DNA of 15,122 nucleotides from Actinocrinis sp046724665 (lineage in GTDB: Bacteria > Actinomycetota > Actinomycetes > Streptomycetales > Catenulisporaceae), in NCBI GenBank assembly GCA_046724665.1, contig JBKOWZ010000093.1, positions 1 to 15,122 on the forward strand, in the 5' to 3' direction. Below, piece after piece: positions 6,253 through 13,411 of this stretch. The position numbers and the translations under genes are program-made. Positions within the stretch are counted from its first letter, which is position 1, and each line of letters begins with the position of its first letter. Under the pieces are notes generated by a model, which saw nothing but the letters and a program-made list of their open reading frames with translations, was not told where the DNA came from and ran no database searches.

Positions 6253-7574
6253 GGTGTGCGTCCCTCTTCTCGCTGTGCCTGCGGGCGCCTCGTACGGCCG
6301 GAGCGCTCGCCGGCGACCGCCGAAGGCGCCGCCGCACCGGCCCGGACAGAGAGCTTATCCGTTCGTGCTGAGCCGCTGTCACCGGTCCGGGGGTCACCGG
6401 TCCGGGCGAACGACACGAGCATTCCGATCGCCGCCATCGACGGCAGCAGCGAGGAGCCGCCGTAGGAGACGAACGGCAGCGGCACCCCGGCGATGGGCAG
6501 CACCCCGAGCACCGCGCCGAGGTTGATCATGACCTGGGCCATCAGCCAGGCGGTCACCGCGCCGGAGGCCAGCCGCACGAAGCCGTCCCGCGCGCGCAGC
6601 GCTATCCGCACCCCCGCGTAGCCGATCAGCCCGAAGAGCAGCAGCACGGCGAGCGCGCCGACCAGGCCCATCTCCTCGCCGATGATCGCGAAGATGAAGT
6701 CGGTCTGCGCCTCGGGCAGCGAGCCCCACTTCTCCCGGCTGGCGCCGAGCCCGACGCCGAACCAGCCGCCGGTGGACAGCGCGCTGAAGCTGTGCACCGC
6801 CTGGAACCCGGTGCCCTGCGGGTCGGCGGTCGGGTCGAGGAAGGTGGTGAAGCGGCGCACCCGGCTCGGCCGCAGCAGCACCGCGATGGTGGCCAGGCCC
6901 GCCGCGGAACCGGTCAGCGCGCCGAACAGCCGGCCGGGGGCGCCGACGACCCACAGCAGCGCGAAGGCGATCGCCCCGATGATCATCGAGGTGCCCATGT
7001 CGCCGCCGAGCATCACCAGCCCGATGACCAGCCCGCACATCGGCAGCAGCGGCACGATGAGGTGGTCCCAGTCGGCCAGCCGCTTCTCCTTGCGGGCCAG
7101 CAGGTCCGCGCCCCACAGCACCAGGGCGAACTTGGCGAACTCGCTCGGCTGGATGGTCAGCGGGCCGAAGACCAGCCAGTTCTGGTTGCCGCCGGTGGAC
7201 TCGTGGCCGAGCAGCAGCACCATGAGCAGCATCAGCAGCGTGACGATCAGCAGCGGATAGGCGAGCGCGCGGTAGAAGCGCACCGGCAGCCGCGCCGCGA
7301 CGATCAGTATCGGCACGCCGATCGACGCCGAGACGGCCTGCCGCTCGACGGTGCCCAGCTCGGGCCGGCCGGTGAGCAGATTGTGCACCGTCGAGGCCGA
7401 ATACACCTCGAGCAGCCCGACCACGATGAGCAGGAAGGTCGCGCCGATCAGGAAGTAGTACGGCAGCGACGGATGCGGGCCGCGGCGCGGCAGCCCGCCG
7501 CCGGGAGACTGGTGGCCCGGCCGCAACCGGCTCAGCGTGCTGCGCAGCACGACCGCAGGTCCCACCGCCGCCAC
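6249..7574 (-). CDS. ftsW: Septal peptidoglycan glycosyltransferase FtsW (SEDS family)
   Basis: FtsW is the polytopic SEDS glycosyltransferase that polymerises lipid II at the septum together with FtsI. The 441-residue product has a cytoplasmic Arg/Pro-rich N-terminal tail, then many hydrophobic segments from about residue 38. Family marks are WLVFGPLTIQPSEFAKFALV (133-152), FLDPTADPQGTGFQ (245-258), PEAQTDFIFAIIGEE (287-301) with the expected catalytic Asp at about 292, and the NLGAVLGVLPIAGVPLPF region leading to SYGGSS (351-375). From about residue 392 the tail is hydrophilic and carries a short repeat, RTGDP-RTGDS. The GTG start at 7574 is fixed by a strong GGAGGT Shine-Dalgarno (7584-7589). 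It sits 86 nt after the murD stop, the only sizeable gap between ftsI and ftsQ. FtsW is chosen over RodA from its place in the cluster, between murD and murG. Confidence 0.97.
   Translation of the reverse strand: MAAVGPAVVLRSTLSRLRPGHQSPGGGLPRRGPHPSLPYYFLIGATFLLIVVGLLEVYSASTVHNLLTGRPELGTVERQAVSASIGVPILIVAARLPVRFYRALAYPLLIVTLLMLLMVLLLGHESTGGNQNWLVFGPLTIQPSEFAKFALVLWGADLLARKEKRLADWDHLIVPLLPMCGLVIGLVMLGGDMGTSMIIGAIAFALLWVVGAPGRLFGALTGSAAGLATIAVLLRPSRVRRFTTFLDPTADPQGTGFQAVHSFSALSTGGWFGVGLGASREKWGSLPEAQTDFIFAIIGEEMGLVGALAVLLLFGLIGYAGVRIALRARDGFVRLASGAVTAWLMAQVMINLGAVLGVLPIAGVPLPFVSYGGSSLLPSMAAIGMLVSFARTGDPRTGDSGSARTDKLSVRAGAAAPSAVAGERSGRTRRPQAQREEGRTP
6378..6406 (-). repeat. 15-bp tandem duplication near the 3' end of ftsW
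   Basis: The plus-strand 14-mer GTCACCGGTCCGGG occurs at 6378-6391 and again at 6393-6406, a 15-bp period. It encodes the pair RTGDP-RTGDS in the hydrophilic C-terminal tail of FtsW. Because the period is a multiple of three the frame is kept. It looks like a recent slippage duplication in unconstrained coding sequence. Confidence 0.75.
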
Positions 7575-7583
7575 GTCCCACCC

Positions 7584-7589
7584 ACCTCC
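7584..7589 (-). promoter_or_regulatory. Strong Shine-Dalgarno of ftsW
   Basis: The minus strand reads GGGAGGTGGG ahead of the ftsW GTG, with the GGAGGT core ending 9-10 nt before it. This is the clearest ribosome-binding site in the window. It supports independent loading of ribosomes at ftsW, unlike the stop/start overlaps upstream and downstream. Confidence 0.8.
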
Positions 7590-7660
7590 CGACAGTGACA
7601 GAACCTACCTCCGGCTCGTCAGCGCGCGCACGTCAACCGGCTGCCGGATACTACGGCACG

Positions 7661-9217
7661 CTACCCGCCCGCGGCCTTTCGTTCCCGCACGGCGCGCGCG
7701 AACAGGTCGCCGCGCTCGCTGTAGGAGACGAACAGGTCCATCGACGCACAGGCCGGCGCCAGCAGGACGGTGACCGGCGGCGCGTCGGCCGCCGCCGCAC
7801 CCAACTGCGCGGTCCGGGCCGCAGCCAGCCGCGCCGCGGCTTCCACGGCACGCGCCATCGCGTCTGCTCCGGTCAGTCCGTCGTCCGCCCCGCCGACGTC
7901 CACGACCGGCAGGTTCGGGGCGTGCCGCGCGATCGCCTCCGCGATCAGCGCGCGGTCGCGGCCCAGCAGCACGGCGCCGCGCAGCCGCTTGGCCGCGCCG
8001 GAGACCAGGTCGTCGAAGGTCGCACCCTTCGCCAGGCCGCCGGCGATCCAGACCACGTCCTCGTAAGAGGCCAGCGACGCGGCGGCGGCGTGCGGATTGG
8101 TCGCTTTCGAGTCGTCGATGTAGTCCACGCCGTCGATCGCCGCGACGAACTCGATGCGGTGCGGGTCGGGCCGGAAGACGCGCAGGCCGTCGCGCACGGC
8201 CTTCGGCGGCGCGCCGTAAGCCCGTGCCAGCGCCGCGGCCGCGAGGGCGTTCGCGACGTTGTGCGGGGCGTGTGGTTCGACGTCGTAGATCGTGCCGAGT
8301 TCCGCGGCGGTGTGCTGCCGGTCCTCGACGAAGGCGCGGTCGGCGAGGATGCCCTCGACGACGCCGACCATCGACAGGCCGGGCGCGCCGAGGGTGAAGC
8401 CGATCGCGCGGCAGCCCTCGATCACCTCCGCATCCTCGACCAGGGTGCGAGTGGTGTCGTCGGCGACGTTGTACACGCAGGCGATCTGGCAGTTCTGGTA
8501 GATGCGGCCCTTCGCCTTCGCGTACTCGTCCATCGAGCCGTGCCAGTCCACGTGATCCGCGGCGACGTTGAGCACCGCCGAGGCGAGCGGGCTCATCGAC
8601 TCGGTCCAGTGCAGCTGAAAGCTCGACAGCTCGATCGCCAGTACCTCGTACGGCTCATCGGCGAGTACCGCGTCCACGATCGGCAGGCCGACATTGCCAC
8701 ACGCGACGGTGCGCTTCCCGGCGGCTTCGAGCATCGCGGCGAGCATCCGCACGGTCGTGGTCTTGCCGTTGGTGCCCGTGATCGGCAGCCACGGTGCGTA
8801 AGAGCCGTCCGGCAGTGGCTTACGCAGCCGCCACGCGAGTTCCGCGTCGCCCCACACCGGGACGCCCGCCTCACGCGCAGCCGCGACGATCGGCGCACCC
8901 GGCGGAATGCCGGGCGACAGGACGAGCAGTTCGCAGCCCTCCGGGAGCGTCGCGTCGTCACCGAGGCGGGTAAGAATGCCCTCCTCGGCCAAGGGCGCGA
9001 CGCGTTCCGTGGTGACCTGGTCGTCGTTGCGGTCCACGACGATCACTTCCGCGCCGAGGTTGCGTACGGCGCGTGCGGCGGAGAGCCCGACGACGCGTGC
9101 ACCGACGACACAAACGCGCAGTCCCTGCCATGGCACGACGGCGCGACCCTCGACGTCGGGCTGCCGCCAGTCCGGCGCTCCTGCCGGTGAGAGTGCGTCA
9201 GTCTGCTCGTCCGTCAT
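7661..9217 (-). CDS. murD: UDP-N-acetylmuramoyl-L-alanine--D-glutamate ligase MurD
   Basis: MurD adds D-Glu to UDP-MurNAc-L-Ala in the cytoplasm using ATP. The 518-residue product has an N-terminal nucleotide-binding fold (VCVVGARVVGLSAA, about 35-48), SPGIPPGAP (101-109), the ATP loop GTNGKTTT (148-155), GNVG (174-177), ELSSFQL (196-202), NVAADHVDWHGS (217-228), APHNVANA (317-324), DDSKATNPHAA (368-378), and the C-terminal LLAPACASMDLFVSYSERGD (484-503). It is longer than the roughly 450 residues of many homologues, owing to an N-terminal extension of about 30 residues and an Ala-rich insert near 455-480. The ATG at 9217 overlaps the mraY stop (ATGA); another ATG 15 bp upstream (9232) is possible but would lengthen the overlap. 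The frame is open far upstream into mraY, but homology does not support that. Confidence 0.97.
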   Translation of the reverse strand: MTDEQTDALSPAGAPDWRQPDVEGRAVVPWQGLRVCVVGARVVGLSAARAVRNLGAEVIVVDRNDDQVTTERVAPLAEEGILTRLGDDATLPEGCELLVLSPGIPPGAPIVAAAREAGVPVWGDAELAWRLRKPLPDGSYAPWLPITGTNGKTTTVRMLAAMLEAAGKRTVACGNVGLPIVDAVLADEPYEVLAIELSSFQLHWTESMSPLASAVLNVAADHVDWHGSMDEYAKAKGRIYQNCQIACVYNVADDTTRTLVEDAEVIEGCRAIGFTLGAPGLSMVGVVEGILADRAFVEDRQHTAAELGTIYDVEPHAPHNVANALAAAALARAYGAPPKAVRDGLRVFRPDPHRIEFVAAIDGVDYIDDSKATNPHAAAASLASYEDVVWIAGGLAKGATFDDLVSGAAKRLRGAVLLGRDRALIAEAIARHAPNLPVVDVGGADDGLTGADAMARAVEAAARLAAARTAQLGAAAADAPPVTVLLAPACASMDLFVSYSERGDLFARAVRERKAAGG

Positions 9218-10272
9218 GAGCCGGTCACCCATCCGGCGTAGAACACGCCGATGCCGAGCGCGACGCAGAGCCCCGCGATGATCCAGAAGCGGATCACGAT
9301 GGTCTCCTCGGCCCAGCCCATCAGCTCGAAGTGGTGCTGGAGCGGCGCCATCTTGAACACCCGTTTGCCGCGCAGTTTGAACGAGCCGACCTGGATGATC
9401 ACCGACAGGGTGATGATCGCGAACAGGCCGCCGAGCAGCGCGATCAGCAGCTCGGTGCGCGAGCAGATGGCCAGGCCGGCCAGCGCGCCGCCGAGGGCCA
9501 GCGAGCCGGTGTCGCCCATGAAGATCTTCGCCGGCTTGGCGTTCCACCACAGGAAGCCGAAGCAGGAGCCCATCAGCGCGGCGGCGACGATGGCCAGGTC
9601 GAGCGGGTCGCGCACCTCGTAGCAGCCGGAGCCGGGTGCGTTGACGCAACTCTGCCCGTACTGCCACACACCGATCAGGACGTACGCGGCGAACACCATC
9701 GCTGAGGCGCCGGTGGCCAGGCCGTCGAGTCCGTCGGTGAGGTTGACCGCGTTCGACGTGCCGGAGATCAGCAGATAAGCCCAGACGACGAACACCACCG
9801 GGCCGAGGGTGAGCGCGGTGTCCTGCAAGAACGAGACGCTGGTGGACGCCGGGGTCAGCCCGTACTGGTCCGGGAAGTGCAGCACCAGGACCGAGAAGAC
9901 CACCGCGACCAGGGCCTGGCCGATGAGCTTGGCCTTGGCCCGCAGGCCGAGCGAGCGCTGCTTGTAGATCTTGATGAAGTCGTCCACGAAGCCGACCGCG
10001 CCGAGGCCGGTCATCAGGAACAGCACCAGCAGCGCCGAGGCGCTCGGCCAGTGCTGGGTGGCCACCTTGGTCAGGCCGTAGGCGATCAGCGTGGACAGCA
10101 CGATGACGATGCCGCCCATGGTCGGCGTGCCGCGCTTGGTCAGGTGGTTCTTCGGTCCGTCGTCCCGGATCAGCTGGCCGTAGCCGCGCTTGACCAGCAT
10201 CCTGATGATCAGCGGGGTGCCCACCAGCGAGCAGACGAGCGCGATGACGCTCGAGTACAGGACCGCCCTCAC
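9214..10272 (-). CDS. mraY: Phospho-N-acetylmuramoyl-pentapeptide-transferase MraY
   Basis: MraY is the polytopic membrane enzyme that transfers phospho-MurNAc-pentapeptide to undecaprenyl phosphate, forming lipid I. The 352-residue product has a hydrophobic N-terminus, KNHLTKRGTPTMGG (41-54), the Mg-binding region GFVDDFIK (94-101) with the adjacent Asp pair, NAVNLTDGLDGLA (174-186), FMGDTGSLALGG (251-262) and PLQHHFELMGW (310-320), the family's His-rich motif in its Gln-containing form. An outer loop near 208-217 carries two Cys residues (SCVNAPGSGCY), seen in other actinobacterial MraY proteins as I recall. The GTG start at 10272 overlaps the murF stop by 4 bp (GTGA). The frame continues 56 codons further upstream, but that stretch is out-of-frame murF coding sequence. 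The stop overlaps the murD start (ATGA). Confidence 0.98.
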   Translation of the reverse strand: MRAVLYSSVIALVCSLVGTPLIIRMLVKRGYGQLIRDDGPKNHLTKRGTPTMGGIVIVLSTLIAYGLTKVATQHWPSASALLVLFLMTGLGAVGFVDDFIKIYKQRSLGLRAKAKLIGQALVAVVFSVLVLHFPDQYGLTPASTSVSFLQDTALTLGPVVFVVWAYLLISGTSNAVNLTDGLDGLATGASAMVFAAYVLIGVWQYGQSCVNAPGSGCYEVRDPLDLAIVAAALMGSCFGFLWWNAKPAKIFMGDTGSLALGGALAGLAICSRTELLIALLGGLFAIITLSVIIQVGSFKLRGKRVFKMAPLQHHFELMGWAEETIVIRFWIIAGLCVALGIGVFYAGWVTGS

Positions 10273-11732
10273 CGCTCGCCCCCCGCCGGGGCGACGTCGT
10301 CGAGCAGCGCCCGGGCGATCCGGCCGAGGCCGATCGAGTTGGACGCCTTCACCAGGACCACGTCTCCGGGCCGCAGCCGCGCGCGCACCAGCGCCAGCGC
10401 CGCATCCGGGTCGGCCACCATCACGGATTCCTCTCCCCACGAGCCTTCGCGGCCGGCCCCGGCGTGAATGCCCGCCGCGCCCTCGCCTACGGCGACCAGC
10501 CGATCGACGCGCAGCCGAGCGGCGTGCCGCCCGATCGCGTCGTGTTCCTCAGCGGACCGCTCGCCCAGTTCCAGCATCGGCCCGAGCACCGCCCACGCGC
10601 GTGCGCCGGGCCGGGCGCGGGCCAGCGCGACCAGGGCGTTGAGCGCGGCCCGCACCGATTCCGGGTTCGCATTGTAGGCGTCGTCGATCACGACCACGCC
10701 ATCCGAGCGTTCTGATACGGCCATCCGCCCCGCGCTGAGCGCGACGGCGGCCGAAAGTCCGCTTGCCACCGCCTCGAGCGACATGCCGACGCCCAGTGCC
10801 GCCGCCGCGGCGGCGAGAGCGTTGGCGACCTGATGTTCTCCGACGACACGCAGCGCGACCGGGACCGGCTCACCGTGTTTGTCGTCAACATGCTGATTGT
10901 CGCTGTACTGCCGCGCATGCAGCAGAAAGCGCGCACAGCCGTCCGCGCCGAGTTCGATCCCGGTGGCGCGGACGCCGGCGTCGGCCGATGTGCCGAACGT
11001 CACCACACGCGCAGCAGTGCGGTTACGCATCTGCGCGACGAGAACATCGTCTGCGTTAAGTACCGCGAGGCCGACCTCGGGCAGCGCCTCGACCAGCTCA
11101 CCCTTCGCGAGCGCGGTCTGCTCCTTCGAGCCGAACTCGCCGACATGTGCGGAGCCCACGTTGAGCACCAGGCCGATCGACGGCGGCGCGATCTCGCACA
11201 GGTACTTGAGGTGGCCGATGCCGCGGCTACCCATCTCCAGCACGAGGTAATGCGTGCCCTCGTCGGCGCGCAGGACGGTCAGCGGCAGACCGAGTTCGTT
11301 GTTGAAGCTGCCCTTGGGCGCGATTGTCGTGCCGTGCCCGGCGAGCAGCTGACCCAGCAGGTCCTTCGTCGAGGTCTTCCCGGAGGAGCCGGTCAGTCCG
11401 ATCACGATCGTGTCGGGCAGCCGGCTCAACACGGTCCGGGCCAACCGGCCGAGCGCCTCCAGCACATCGCTGACCAGCACCGTCGGAACAGGCACGGCGG
11501 CGCCGCCGACCTGACGGCTCGCCAGCACCGCCACCGCTCCGCGCTCGACGGCCGCGGCGGCGAAGTCGTGCCCGTCCACGTTCTCGCCGGCGAAGGCGGC
11601 GAACAGTCCTCCGGGCTCGACGATCCGCGAGTCGGCGGTGACCGGCCCGACGACGGCGAGATCGCCGTCGGTGCCCGGGGCGAGCGTGCCGCCGACCGCT
11701 TCCGCGATTTCCGCGAGCGTCATCCGGATCAC
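10269..11732 (-). CDS. murF: UDP-MurNAc-tripeptide--D-alanyl-D-alanine ligase MurF
   Basis: MurF adds the D-Ala-D-Ala dipeptide and completes the cytoplasmic UDP-MurNAc-pentapeptide. The 487-residue product has the N-terminal domain with TADSR (32-36), the ATP loop TGSSGKTSTKD (114-124), GSFNNELGLPLT (141-152), EMGSRGIGH (166-174), NVGSAHVGEFGS (191-202), GEHQVANALAAAA (298-310), DDAYNANPESVRAAL (350-364), VLGPMLELGERS (382-393) and VLVKASNS (459-466). The GTG at 11732 overlaps the murE stop (GTGA); an ATG three codons later (11723) is an alternative, and neither has a strong ribosome-binding site. A polar stretch, about 272-292 (HARQYSDNQHVDDKHGEPVP), is coded by sequence poorer in GC than its surroundings and may be a lineage-specific loop. 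The stop overlaps mraY by 4 bp. Confidence 0.97.
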   Translation of the reverse strand: MIRMTLAEIAEAVGGTLAPGTDGDLAVVGPVTADSRIVEPGGLFAAFAGENVDGHDFAAAAVERGAVAVLASRQVGGAAVPVPTVLVSDVLEALGRLARTVLSRLPDTIVIGLTGSSGKTSTKDLLGQLLAGHGTTIAPKGSFNNELGLPLTVLRADEGTHYLVLEMGSRGIGHLKYLCEIAPPSIGLVLNVGSAHVGEFGSKEQTALAKGELVEALPEVGLAVLNADDVLVAQMRNRTAARVVTFGTSADAGVRATGIELGADGCARFLLHARQYSDNQHVDDKHGEPVPVALRVVGEHQVANALAAAAAALGVGMSLEAVASGLSAAVALSAGRMAVSERSDGVVVIDDAYNANPESVRAALNALVALARARPGARAWAVLGPMLELGERSAEEHDAIGRHAARLRVDRLVAVGEGAAGIHAGAGREGSWGEESVMVADPDAALALVRARLRPGDVVLVKASNSIGLGRIARALLDDVAPAGGER

Positions 11733-13393
11733 TGCGGCATCGACCGTTCAGGCATCGACCGCTCGATCGCGGTACGCAGCACCGCCGCGTCGTCGAACGG
11801 GTGCACCACTCCCGCGATCTCCTGCCCTTGTTCGTGTCCCTTGCCGGCGACCACGAGCGTGTCGCCGGGCCGGCTGGCGGCGACGGCGGCCGCGATGGCT
11901 TCCGCGCGGTCCGGCACGACCCGGACCGAGGACGCGGCACCGGCCGCGATCGCCTCGCGGGCGCCGGCCGCGGCGGCCTCGATGATCGCTAGCGGGTCCT
12001 CGGAGCGTGGATTGTCGTTGGTGAGGATCACTTCGTCGGCACCGCGCGCCGCCGCGGCGCCCATCAGCGGCCGCTTACCGCGGTCCCGGTCGCCGCCGCA
12101 GCCGACGACGATACGTACCCGGCCGTGCGTTACCGGCCGCACAGCGGCCAACAGCGTGTCGATCGCGTCCGGCGTGTGCGCGTAATCGACGACGGCGAGG
12201 TACGGCTGTCCCGCGTCGATGCGCTGCATCCGGCCGGGGACGCCGGGAACCGAGGCGACGCCGGCCGCGGCCGCCTCGGGGTCGATCCCGGCAGCGATCA
12301 GCGTGATGACGGCGGCCATGGCGTTGGCGACGTTGAAGCCGCCGGGCAGCTGCACCGCGGCGTCCAGACGGGTGTCGTCCGGGCCGACGAGGGTGAACCG
12401 CGAGCCCTCGGCGGCCGGCTCGATCCGCTCGGCGCGCCAGTGGGCGGACGCGTCACCGCTCGGCGAGTAGGTCCAGTGCGGCAGGTCGGCGTCGGTGAGC
12501 CGCTGCGCGATGCGGCGGCCGTACGGGTCGTCGGTGTTGATGACCGAGAACTGGGTGTAGCCGGGGGTGAAGAGCTTCGCCTTTGCCTCGAAGTAGTCCT
12601 CGAGGTCGGCGTGAAAGTCCAGGTGATCCTGCGTCAGGTTGGTAAAGGCGGCGACGTCGTAACGGATCGCGGCGGTGCGTCCGTAAGCCAGTGCGTGACT
12701 GGAGACCTCCATCGCCACCGCACCGGCGCCGTCCTCACGCATCATCGCGAGCAGTGCCTGCAACTCGGGCGCTTCAGGCGTGGTGCGCGTGGACTTTATC
12801 GTCCGGTCGCCGATCCGCGTCTCCACGGTGCCGATCAGTCCGGTGACGTACCCGGCGGCGCGCAGGCCTCCATCGATCAGGTAGCAGACGGTGGTCTTGC
12901 CGTTGGTACCCGTAACACCGAGCATCAGCAGATGAGCGGCCGGTTCGCCGTAAAGGCGCGCCGCGATCGGGCCGAGCGCTGGACGTACCGACGGTACGAC
13001 GACCACCGGCAGGCCGGTCGCCGCGGACTGCGCCGCCCCTTCACGATCCGTCAGAATCGCTACGGCACCGCGCTGCGCGGCCTGTGCGGCGAACTCGGCG
13101 CCGTGCACCGTCGCGCCGGCCATCGCCGCGTAGAGGTCGCCCGGGAGCACCGCGCGGGAGTCGTGAGTGAACCCGGTGACAAGCACCGCACTCGCGTCCA
13201 CGATCTCCGCCCCCGCGTCGTGCGGCCCGATGACCAGGGCCTCAGGCACCGCCTCGGCCAGGTCCGCGAGGCTTCGGTGCGGAGAGTGGCCCGGCCTCGG
13301 GCGGCCGGTCGTCGGGGGTGGTTGTTTGAGCGGGTTCGGCACGACGGGCAGGCTACCGTGTCTCGGCACGGCCGCGTGCCAGCGACCCCTCAT
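11729..13393 (-). CDS. murE: UDP-MurNAc-L-Ala-D-Glu--diaminopimelate ligase MurE
   Basis: MurE adds the third residue of the stem peptide. The product (554 residues from the ATG at 13393) has THDSR (76-80), the ATP loop TGTNGKTT (161-168), TTPE (204-207), EVSSHALAYGR (229-239), TNLTQDHLDFH (251-261), DYAHTPDA (403-410), GCGGDRDRGKRPLM (431-444), TNDNPRSEDP (458-467) and GKGHEQGQ (517-524). DNPR is the motif linked to diaminopimelate rather than lysine, so the wall should contain DAP; the isomer (meso or LL) cannot be read from it. The start is uncertain: the first 40 residues are unconserved, the ATG lies 18 nt after the ftsI stop without a clear ribosome-binding site, and in-frame GTG codons at positions 9 and 18 are alternatives. 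The C-terminus ends in a duplicated pentapeptide, ERSMP-ERSMP-Q, coded by a 15-bp tandem repeat next to the murF start. Confidence 0.96.
   Translation of the reverse strand: MRGRWHAAVPRHGSLPVVPNPLKQPPPTTGRPRPGHSPHRSLADLAEAVPEALVIGPHDAGAEIVDASAVLVTGFTHDSRAVLPGDLYAAMAGATVHGAEFAAQAAQRGAVAILTDREGAAQSAATGLPVVVVPSVRPALGPIAARLYGEPAAHLLMLGVTGTNGKTTVCYLIDGGLRAAGYVTGLIGTVETRIGDRTIKSTRTTPEAPELQALLAMMREDGAGAVAMEVSSHALAYGRTAAIRYDVAAFTNLTQDHLDFHADLEDYFEAKAKLFTPGYTQFSVINTDDPYGRRIAQRLTDADLPHWTYSPSGDASAHWRAERIEPAAEGSRFTLVGPDDTRLDAAVQLPGGFNVANAMAAVITLIAAGIDPEAAAAGVASVPGVPGRMQRIDAGQPYLAVVDYAHTPDAIDTLLAAVRPVTHGRVRIVVGCGGDRDRGKRPLMGAAAARGADEVILTNDNPRSEDPLAIIEAAAAGAREAIAAGAASSVRVVPDRAEAIAAAVAASRPGDTLVVAGKGHEQGQEIAGVVHPFDDAAVLRTAIERSMPERSMPQ
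11736..11765 (-). repeat. 15-bp tandem duplication at the 3' end of murE
   Basis: Two adjacent 15-bp units (11736-11750 and 11751-11765) match at 13 of 15 positions and share GGCATCGACCG on the plus strand. They encode ERSMP twice at the very C-terminus of MurE. The last unit ends a few bases before the murE stop, which is also the murF start overlap, so the duplication occurred without disturbing the coupling. Confidence 0.7.
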
Positions 13394-13411
13394 CCCGGCG
13401 CTCGGTTCCGG

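Noticed and set aside
7575..7660. TTGACG in the murD-ftsW gap as a promoter for ftsW
   Set aside because: The nearest -10-like sequence (TAGGTT) is about 23 nt away, too far, and at 17 nt the sequence is GC-rich.
7595..9190. Plus-strand open frame (531 codons) opposite murD
   Set aside because: It mirrors the murD coding frame and has no recognisable domain; it is a high-GC shadow.
9218..9667. Upstream extension of the murD frame
   Set aside because: It is an out-of-frame reading of mraY with no MurD similarity.
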